52,284 nucleotides of DNA from an uncultured Eggerthellaceae bacterium (GTDB lineage Bacteria > Actinomycetota > Coriobacteriia > Coriobacteriales > Eggerthellaceae). The notes below the pieces were generated by a model that was given only the letters and a program-made list of their open reading frames with translations, was not told the DNA's origin and ran no database searches. This document shows positions 46,685 to 52,284 of the stretch, piece after piece. The DNA lies in assembly GCA_910588905.1 (NCBI GenBank), contig CAJURZ010000018.1, positions 1 through 52,284 on the forward strand, written 5' to 3'. Each line of letters opens with the position of its first letter. The first letter of the stretch is position 1. The translations under genes and the position numbers were made by a program.

Positions 46685-48400
46685 ATGGAAGGCTTCGAGC
46701 TCATCTCAAGCGGCGCATGGTCCATCGTGCCGCCCCTGCTGGCCTTGGCGCTGGCGCTGATCACGAAGGAGGTGTACTCCTCGCTGACCGTGGGCGTGCT
46801 CGTGGGCATGATCATCTACCAGTTCACGCTGAACGGTGCAGGCGGTGAGCAGCTCATCGCCTCGTTCACCATGGTGCCCCAGATGATGGCGGAGCAGATA
46901 GCCGGGAACGGGTCATTGCTCTTATTCCTGGCGCTCTTGGGAGCGCTTACCGTGGTCATCGCGGTGTCTGGCGGTTCTCGTGCCTATGCCGAATGGGTAT
47001 CCCAGCACATCAAGAATGCGAAGATGGCTCAGATCCTCACGGCCATCCTGGGGATCATCATCTTCGTGGATGACTATTTCAATTGCCTGACGGTGGGTGC
47101 GGTCATGCGTCCGGTCACGGACCGTTTCCATATCAGCCATGAGAAGCTTGCTTGGATCATAGACTCCACGGCGGCACCGGTCTGCATCATCGCGCCGGTC
47201 TCCTCCTGGGCTGTGGCGGTAGGCGGATACCTTGGCGAAGACGGGTTCTCCACCTTCGTGGCATCCATCCCCTACAACTTCTATGCGCTGCTGACCATCT
47301 TCTTCGTGTTCTTCATGCTCATCACCAATTGGGATTTCGGCACCATGGAAGCAGCCCAGTTGGCTGCTGAGCATAACAAGGTACCAGCCGAGGATGCTCT
47401 GGCTGAGGAGGCGCTGGAAGAGGAAGAAGCCCGGGCTCAGGCGCTCTTGGATGCGAACAGGGGCGGCAATGTCTCTGAGAAGGCCAGCCTGAAAGCGGCA
47501 TTGGATGTGGATCTTCCCACGAAGGTCACCGAACGGGCTGACATCGACGAAGCGGCGGTAGGAGCCATCGAAGAGTACAAGGGGCTTGATATCTCCGATA
47601 GGGGCAAGGTGTTCGACCTGGTCATGCCCATCATCGTGCTCATCATCTTCTCCATATTGGGGATGCTCTACTGCGGCGGCTTCTTCGAAGGGGTGGATTT
47701 TGCTACTGCGGTGGGTGAGAACCCGGTCATGGGCCTGTGCATCGGCGTTTGCGTGGCGCTTGTGTGGGCGGTGGTCCAGTTCCTGCCGCGCAAGCTCTGC
47801 ACTCTGGGCGGCTTCATGGATGCCATGAGCGAAGGCGTGCGTTCCATGGTGGGTGCCATCATGATCTTGGTGCTGGCTTGGAGCCTGGGCGGTGTGTGCC
47901 GCTATCTCTTGGGTACGGGCGAATTCGTATCCGGCTTCCTGAACAACCTGGGCGTGGCCCTTGACTTCCTTCCCGCAGTGATCTTCGTAGTAGCTGCCTT
48001 CATCGGCTTCGCTATGGGTACATCCTGGGGCACTGTGGCGCTCATCCTGCCCATCGTCATCGGTGTCTTCGATGCCACCGACCCGCTCTTCCTGGTAGCG
48101 GTAGGAGCAACCCTGGCAGGTGCTGTTTATGGTGACCATATCTCGCCTATCTCAGACACCACCATCCTGTCCTCGGCGGGTGCGAAGTGCAATCATCTGC
48201 GTCACGTGGCTACCCAGATCCCCTATGCCACCACGGTCATGGTCTGCTGCTTCGTGGGTTATGTGATCGCGGGCTTCACGAAGTCCCCGTGGATATCCTT
48301 GGGGCTGGGTATCGTGCTGGTGGTCATAGCCACCTTCGTCCTGCATAAGCTCTCTATGAAGAAAGCTGCTCAAGCGAAGGATGCCCAAGCTAAGGCGTAA
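46685..48400 (+). CDS. NhaC-family Na+/H+ antiporter-like transporter
   Basis: 571 residues, about 11-12 membrane helices. The halves show repeated patterns ('LFLALLGALTVVIAVSGGSR', 'DDYFNCLTVGAVMRPVTD', 'GFAMGTSWGTVALILPIVI', 'YGDHISPISDTTILSSAGA') typical of NhaC-type carriers. A long acidic cytoplasmic loop (about 228-300, rich in Glu and Ala) splits the two halves. The ion or substrate cannot be fixed from sequence; relatives include Na+/H+ and malate/lactate-type exchangers. I chose ATG 46685; a TTG four codons upstream is possible. Confidence 0.85.
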   Translation: MEGFELISSGAWSIVPPLLALALALITKEVYSSLTVGVLVGMIIYQFTLNGAGGEQLIASFTMVPQMMAEQIAGNGSLLLFLALLGALTVVIAVSGGSRAYAEWVSQHIKNAKMAQILTAILGIIIFVDDYFNCLTVGAVMRPVTDRFHISHEKLAWIIDSTAAPVCIIAPVSSWAVAVGGYLGEDGFSTFVASIPYNFYALLTIFFVFFMLITNWDFGTMEAAQLAAEHNKVPAEDALAEEALEEEEARAQALLDANRGGNVSEKASLKAALDVDLPTKVTERADIDEAAVGAIEEYKGLDISDRGKVFDLVMPIIVLIIFSILGMLYCGGFFEGVDFATAVGENPVMGLCIGVCVALVWAVVQFLPRKLCTLGGFMDAMSEGVRSMVGAIMILVLAWSLGGVCRYLLGTGEFVSGFLNNLGVALDFLPAVIFVVAAFIGFAMGTSWGTVALILPIVIGVFDATDPLFLVAVGATLAGAVYGDHISPISDTTILSSAGAKCNHLRHVATQIPYATTVMVCCFVGYVIAGFTKSPWISLGLGIVLVVIATFVLHKLSMKKAAQAKDAQAKA

Positions 48401-48426
48401 TGCTCACCGGTCAAATGGATGTCATC

Positions 48427-48464
48427 GAGAGGGTCATGGCTACGGCTGTGACCCTCTTCTCTTT
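48427..48464 (+). terminator. Rho-independent terminator after the antiporter gene
   Basis: AGAGGGTCA and TGACCCTCT form a 9-bp stem (10 with a G-T pair) around a 12-base loop. It is followed by TCTCTTT, a T-rich tail in the right orientation. It lies 27 bases after the stop. Confidence 0.65.
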
Positions 48465-48480
48465 GAGGTTCGACAACCAC

Positions 48481-48679
48481 TAAAGCTTATCCCTTGTATC
48501 ATCTATAACATAGTGAATCATATATAAGCGCAGGTCAGGCCTGGATTTATGACGGCTCGGCAACGGTTGGGACCAAAAGGGTCCTTCTTTGATCGTCGGG
48601 TAGATATATTAGCGATGTGGAAATAGCTTTTGCAGGATGGATGGTGGTGCGGTTCCCTTAGCGCTGTTTGGAGGCAGTC
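48481..48679 (+). other. AT-rich promoter region and structured leader of the Rrf2-like gene
   Basis: The gap between the antiporter terminator and the Rrf2-like gene holds no gene. 48481-48530 is markedly AT-rich (TTGTAT, TATAAC, TATATAAG) and should contain the promoter, but I cannot fix the boxes. It is followed by a G/C-rich, structured stretch: AGGTCAGGCCTGG, CGGCAACGG, and a hairpin GGACC-aaaag-GGTCC at 48570-48584 followed by TTCTTT, which looks like an attenuator. After it comes 'GTCGGGTAGATATATT' at 48595-48610, resembling one half of an IscR-type Rrf2 site. GGAGG lies just before the gene. Confidence 0.4.
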
Positions 48680-49387
48680 ATGCAGTTGAAAGCATCAGTG
48701 GATTATGCGCTTCGGGCTGTCATCTATCTTGCTATGGAGGGGGGCACCGTTTCTTCTAAGAAGATCTCAGAAGGGATCGCTGTTCCCCGGGATTATCTGA
48801 TCCAGCTCTTCCAACTTTTGCGCAAAGCCCACATCGCTGAGGCAAAAGCGGGCAAGATGGGCGGCTATCTGCTGGCGAAGGATCCCTCCCAGATCACCTT
48901 CCTTGAGATCATCAACGCCATCGGTGATGGGTCGAAGACCAAGGGCATGACTCCTGAAGGCCCAGAGGATGAAGTGATCGACACTTCCAGTCCTGATGAC
49001 CCGCCTATCGTTGAGGGCATCCATAAGACCTTAGAGCTCGCCTTCGAAAGCTACGACGCATACCTGGACAGCATCACCATAGACATGCTGGTGAGATGCG
49101 CGAAGGATCAAGAGAACATAGACCGGTACTTGGCTGGTCGGCTGGCTCAGGAGAGCCGCCGCCTTGAGGAGAAGGCTAATGCCGAAGATCTCTTCCGGGG
49201 TGTGCTCTCAGGGATAGGCAAGAGCATCCCGTTGCCTGACAGCACCATGAGGATCCCTTTCGCTCCGCGTCCGTACCCTGCTACCGCTGCGGCTAACATC
49301 CCCTTCGTTGCTGTGGTGCCGGATATCTCTCACATCGAATCGAAATCCCCAGCGGCCTGCATAGAGTGGAAGCTCTTCATCCCCTGA
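48680..49387 (+). CDS. Rrf2-family transcriptional regulator with long C-terminal extension
   Basis: 235 residues. The first ~80 are an Rrf2 winged helix: 'MQLKASVDYALRAVIYLAM', 'KKISEGIAVPRDYLIQLFQ' and 'GGYLLAKDPSQITFLEII'. Most Rrf2 proteins end near residue 140-160 and many bind an Fe-S cluster through three clustered cysteines. This one has only two isolated cysteines and an extra ~90 residues without a recognised domain. It may sense something other than an iron-sulphur cluster. ATG at 48680 follows GGAGG; a TTG four codons upstream is possible. The gene converges on the NRAMP-like gene with two bases between the stops. Confidence 0.85.
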   Translation: MQLKASVDYALRAVIYLAMEGGTVSSKKISEGIAVPRDYLIQLFQLLRKAHIAEAKAGKMGGYLLAKDPSQITFLEIINAIGDGSKTKGMTPEGPEDEVIDTSSPDDPPIVEGIHKTLELAFESYDAYLDSITIDMLVRCAKDQENIDRYLAGRLAQESRRLEEKANAEDLFRGVLSGIGKSIPLPDSTMRIPFAPRPYPATAAANIPFVAVVPDISHIESKSPAACIEWKLFIP

Positions 49388-49389
49388 TC

Positions 49390-50652
49390 TCAGGCCACGC
49401 CCAGCAGCTGCATGCCGAACAACGCAAGGGTGAGGACGGTCACTACGCCTACCAATGCCCACAGCAAGGCTTGTCCTATCTTGCCTAAACGGTAGGCACC
49501 CATGATCCGGGCATCCGAGGCGATGAGGGCCATGAATGCCAGAAGGATGGGTAGGATCACCCCATTCACGAACTGAGACGTGAGCATCATGGCTAGCAGA
49601 TCCAGGTTCGGGATCAGCACCACTACGGCTCCCAGCAGGATGGCTGCCGTGATGATGCCCTTGAACAGGGGCGCTTCGCTCCATTTGAAGGAGACCCCTG
49701 CCTCCCAGCCGAAGGCCTCGCAGATGACGAAGGCGGTGGTGAGGGGCAGCACGCAGGCAGCCAGGAACGATGCAGAGATGAGCCCTACGGCGAAGAGGGC
49801 CTTGGCGTAATGACCCGCAAAGGGTTCGAGGGCCGCTGCGGCATCGGCTGCACTGTTGATCTGGACGCCCTGCGGGAAGAGCACCGATCCTGTGGTCACG
49901 ATGATGAACCAGGCCACGAGACAAGCGGCCAGGGTGCCAGATATGACATCGACCTTCTGAAGGGGGAGCTCTGAGGGTTCCATGCCCTTCTCCACCACGT
50001 TCGACTGATTGAAGAACATCATCCAGGGAGCGATGGTCGTTCCGATCATGGCAATGACTACGGCGATGTAAGCCGGACTACCCTCGAGGGTGGGTACGAA
50101 CGTGGCCAGAGCGGCCTCTTCCCAATCGGGTTCAGCCATGAACGCGGCTATCACATAGGTGAGGAACACAAGGGAAAGGGCCATGAAGACGTTCTGCACC
50201 CGCTTGTAGGAACCACCCACGATCAGCACCCATACCACCACGGCTGCCACGGGCACGGACAAGTAACGGGATACCCCGAACATCTCCATGCCGGAGGCGA
50301 TGCCCGCGAATTCCGAGAACACCGTAGCGATGTTGCCGATCAGAAGGGCCGCCATGGCCAAGGCGGTCAGGCGGATGCCGAAGCGCTCACGGATGAGAGC
50401 AGCGAAGCCCTTGCCGGTGACCGCTCCCATCTTCGCGGCAGTGAGCTCCACCAAGGCCAGCATGATGCACATGAGGGGGATGACCCAGAGGGTGGCGAAT
50501 CCGAAGTTCGCCCCTGCGGTGGAATAGGTGGATATGCCGCCGGCATCGTTGCCAGCCATGGCGGTGATGATGCCCGGCCCCATGGCCGCCAGCACCAAGA
50601 GCGCCTTGGGGCGGGGAGCCTTGGGGGTGGTGTCAGGGACGGGGGCTTGCAC
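49390..50652 (-). CDS. NRAMP-related transporter of the magnesium type (NRMT-like)
   Basis: 420 residues, about 11 membrane helices in the NRAMP (SLC11) fold. The first-helix metal site, D-P-G-N in Mn/Fe carriers, reads D36-A37-G38-G39 ('MAGNDAGGIST'). The sixth-helix M-P-H reads A208-P209-W210 ('GTTIAPWMMFF'). Loss of the Asn and of the soft Met ligand while keeping the Asp is the pattern described for NRAMP-related Mg2+ transporters, including one from Eggerthella lenta. Mg2+ uptake is therefore more likely than Mn2+ uptake. GTG at 50652 lies 7 bases after the upstream sensor-like gene, behind AGGTG. The frame is open further left but overlaps that gene. Confidence 0.88.
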   Translation of the reverse strand: MQAPVPDTTPKAPRPKALLVLAAMGPGIITAMAGNDAGGISTYSTAGANFGFATLWVIPLMCIMLALVELTAAKMGAVTGKGFAALIRERFGIRLTALAMAALLIGNIATVFSEFAGIASGMEMFGVSRYLSVPVAAVVVWVLIVGGSYKRVQNVFMALSLVFLTYVIAAFMAEPDWEEAALATFVPTLEGSPAYIAVVIAMIGTTIAPWMMFFNQSNVVEKGMEPSELPLQKVDVISGTLAACLVAWFIIVTTGSVLFPQGVQINSAADAAAALEPFAGHYAKALFAVGLISASFLAACVLPLTTAFVICEAFGWEAGVSFKWSEAPLFKGIITAAILLGAVVVLIPNLDLLAMMLTSQFVNGVILPILLAFMALIASDARIMGAYRLGKIGQALLWALVGVVTVLTLALFGMQLLGVA

Positions 50653-50659
50653 GATGCAC

Positions 50660-52021
50660 CTAGAAGGCCGGGATCCCTGTTTGGCGGAGGATCTGCATGA
50701 GGAAGACGGTGTAGATGAAGAGGACCAGCACACAGGCCAAGGTGATGCCGATGACCTTGAGGACGCTCATCTGGCGTTTCTCGCTCGCCGCATCCTCTTC
50801 GATGGCGTCCCAGGCGTCTTCGGTGGTGACGATCCCCAGGATGCGTCCGTGCTCATCTACTACGGGCATAGCGGGGATGTCATACTTGAAGATGTCCGCC
50901 ACTACGTCATCCTCTTCCACATCCGGGGTGACGGAGATGACATCGTCATACATGATGTCATCGATGCAGGCGTCATCGGCGCTGAGGACAAGGGTGCGCA
51001 TGGATAGCACGCCCGCTAGGCGCCCCTGGCTATCCGTGGCGTAGACGTAGTGCACTGTGGGGTGGTCCTCATCCAACCCCCGAAGCACCTCGATGGTCTC
51101 ACCCACCGTGGAGCCTCTGGGTACGGAGACGTACTGGGTGGTCATCATCCCGCCTGCGGTGCCATCTTTGTAGCCCAGAAGGCGGATGACCTCAGCGGCG
51201 TCTTCCACGCCCATGAGATGCAAGAGGGTCTCGGCTTTCTCGTAGGGAAGGTCACGAACGATGTCAGCCGCATCATCAGGGTCCATGTTGCCGATGAGCT
51301 GAGCAGCGGTGGCATCATCCAGGTCATCCAGGAATTCCGCCTGCACCTCATCCATCATCTCGGAGATCGCCTCTGAGGCCTGAGCCTCGTCTAGATGCTC
51401 GAAGACGCTTGCACGCTGCTTTGGATCCAGCTGCTCCAGGATGTCCGCCACGTCTGCGGGATGTAGCTCATCCAGACGCTTGTGGGTGACCGAGAGCTGC
51501 ACTTCTGAGAGGTCCCGGTCTAAGAGGTCCATGTAGTTCCAGGCGATGATCTGTTCGTCGATGTCTCGCTTGAAGAGCTTCGCCGTCTTCACTGCTGCGC
51601 GCTCGATCAAGGGGTGCAACCCGCGCAGGATCCCCCGCACACCTGTTTCAGCTCCCAAGAGGCGGAGCTGCGTACCCGATTGGGAGAGCTTCAGGTCATT
51701 CACCCGGACCACCTTCAGGCCCTGGGTGTCTACGATCTGCCTGTTCATCAGATCCCGGGCCAGGAGCACCTCATCAGGTTGGAGGTAGCTGAAGCGGATG
51801 TCCGGCGCATCCACAGCCAGGGTGATGCCGTCATCATCGAAGGCATCGACGTATTTGCGCCAAGAGATCATGAAGGGAACGCGCCCCGGCCCCTTGAACG
51901 CGAGGCTCGTTATCCGCGGGAAGACCTCGCCGGTGGAGATGGCCAGGTCAGAGATCGTACCGATCTTCTCGCCGGACGCGTCCACGACGGGCTTGCCCAG
52001 CATTTCAGAGAGATAGAGCAT
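50660..52021 (-). CDS. Pore-less MgtE-like regulatory protein: PRC-barrel-like, MgtE N domain, CBS pair, one membrane helix
   Basis: 453 residues. The N-terminus has one and probably two PRC-barrel-like units (about 1-60 and 85-150, 'GKPVVDASGEKIGTISDLAI'). Residues ~185-285 match the MgtE N domain, an acidic helical repeat ('LHPADVADILEQLDP', 'GNMDPDDAADIVRDLP'). A CBS pair follows (about 290-415), opening 'YKDGTAGGMMTTQYVSV' as in MgtE. In place of the five-helix MgtE pore there is one helix at about 427-448. In MgtE these soluble domains bind Mg2+ and close the channel. Here the protein is made just upstream of the NRAMP-type transporter, so it is probably its Mg2+-sensing subunit. ATG follows AAGGAC. 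Confidence 0.88.
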   Translation of the reverse strand: MLYLSEMLGKPVVDASGEKIGTISDLAISTGEVFPRITSLAFKGPGRVPFMISWRKYVDAFDDDGITLAVDAPDIRFSYLQPDEVLLARDLMNRQIVDTQGLKVVRVNDLKLSQSGTQLRLLGAETGVRGILRGLHPLIERAAVKTAKLFKRDIDEQIIAWNYMDLLDRDLSEVQLSVTHKRLDELHPADVADILEQLDPKQRASVFEHLDEAQASEAISEMMDEVQAEFLDDLDDATAAQLIGNMDPDDAADIVRDLPYEKAETLLHLMGVEDAAEVIRLLGYKDGTAGGMMTTQYVSVPRGSTVGETIEVLRGLDEDHPTVHYVYATDSQGRLAGVLSMRTLVLSADDACIDDIMYDDVISVTPDVEEDDVVADIFKYDIPAMPVVDEHGRILGIVTTEDAWDAIEEDAASEKRQMSVLKVIGITLACVLVLFIYTVFLMQILRQTGIPAF

Positions 52022-52168
52022 GAGCAGCTGTCCTTAATGTCACGGTGGCCATCTGACCGTGCCCGAGGATCAAGCTGCAAGCAAGGTCAGATGTCACATA
52101 CTGTGAGGTTTCGGTTTTCGAACCTTCAAGTACGTTCCTTTCATGGGATTGCAGTGATGCCGCCTTAG
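52022..52168 (-). promoter_or_regulatory. Leader of the Mg-transport operon with competing stem-loops
   Basis: Read on the minus strand, CATCTGACC (52093-52085) can pair perfectly with GGTCAGATG (52058-52050). The latter bases are also in the loop and right arm of a local hairpin, CACGGT/ACCGTG (52061-52041), that ends about six bases before the AAGGAC ribosome binding site. The two folds exclude each other. Two more small hairpins (TCACA-TAC-TGTGA, 52094-52106; one near 52107-52124) lie upstream. I cannot place the promoter. It does not match the M-box consensus as I know it. Confidence 0.45.
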
Positions 52169-52209
52169 ACCACTACGCCCGAGCAATGCTATTGCTCGGG
52201 CGTAGTGGT
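52169..52209 (-). repeat. 19-bp perfect inverted repeat overlapping the 3' end of tRNA-Arg
   Basis: ACCACTACGCCCGAGCAAT and its exact reverse complement are separated by only three bases (GCT). On the tRNA strand the first arm starts with the discriminator base and CCA of the tRNA-Arg. It may be the tRNA terminator, although no T-run follows, or a fold that influences 3' processing. Confidence 0.7.
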
Positions 52210-52282
52210 GCGCCATGAGGGATTCGAACCCCCGACGGTCTGATTCGTAGTCAGCTCCTCTATCCAGCTGAGGTAATGGCGC
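52206..52282 (-). tRNA. tRNA-Arg (anticodon ACG)
   Basis: Acceptor GCGCCAT pairs with ATGGCGC, discriminator A, and CCA is encoded. The D arm contains CAGCTGGATAGAG. The anticodon loop is CTACGAA with anticodon ACG (52246-52248 on the plus strand). The T arm contains GGTTCGAATCC. The anticodon stem has one G-A mismatch at its outer pair. A34 should be deaminated to inosine, which needs TadA elsewhere. Confidence 0.93.
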
Positions 52283-52284
52283 AC

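Noticed and set aside
48541..48590. S-box (SAM riboswitch)-like core CGGCAAC with nearby GGTCAGG
   Set aside because: Only a short core is similar. The other conserved parts and the expected pairings could not be found, and the downstream gene is a regulator, not a methionine gene.
52022..52168. M-box magnesium riboswitch before the Mg operon
   Set aside because: The conserved M-box sequence blocks that I know are absent on the minus strand, so only an unclassified structured leader is claimed.

Overview
This window looks like an ordinary chromosomal segment of a high-GC, monoderm, anaerobic-type actinobacterium. My best inference is class Coriobacteriia (Eggerthella/Slackia-like). The support is GC-rich codons, frequent GTG and TTG starts, an NRAMP-type transporter of the magnesium class, a fused hisZ-hisG, and a GatCAB amidotransferase. 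I see no insertion sequence, prophage, plasmid function or CRISPR array. The taxonomic call comes from gene content only and was not tested by a search.

Layout, left to right. 1-4071 (+): end of addB and all of addA (recombination helicase-nuclease). 4147-7505 (-): an overlapping CsbB-like glycosyltransferase/YfhO pair, divergent from a ChbG/YdjC-type deacetylase (7560-8465, +). 8486-8559: tRNA-Gln. 8854-12489 (+): the end of the ribosomal super-operon, infA-rpmJ-rpsM-rpsK-rpsD-rpoA-rplQ, followed by ecfT, dnaE and truA. 17553-21514 (+): an NSS-family transporter, ychF and a DEAD-box helicase. 21639-25031 (+): gatC-gatA-gatB.

25144-32431 (+) is a nearly complete histidine operon, hisZG(fused)-hisD-hisC-hisB-hisH-hisA-hisF-hisI. 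Most of its junctions overlap by a few bases, and it starts behind a palindromic operator that covers its -10 box. hisE and a histidinol-phosphatase are missing from it. 32580-32777 (-) is a 65-codon acidic small gene with its own ribosome binding site and terminator. Then come a ferritin, a very large fused MacB/FtsX-type ABC transporter, an unknown membrane protein, and a WYL regulator divergent from tilS.

38793-46541 (+): tilS-maf-hpt-ftsH-folPK(fused)-birA-bioY, the actinobacterial hpt-ftsH-fol neighbourhood with a biotin pair attached. 46685-48400 (+): an NhaC-type antiporter. 48680-49387 (+): an Rrf2-family regulator behind a structured leader.

The most interesting part is 49390-52168 (-). 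A transporter of the NRAMP fold has lost the transition-metal ligands (D-A-G-G for D-P-G-N in helix 1, A-P-W for M-P-H in helix 6), as in the NRAMP-related magnesium transporters. It lies 7 bases behind a gene for a pore-less MgtE-like protein (PRC-barrel-like, MgtE N domain, CBS pair, one membrane helix). The operon leader has two mutually exclusive pairings. Together these suggest a Mg2+ uptake system in which the sensory half of MgtE has been re-used for a different pore. The window ends in tRNA-Arg(ACG).
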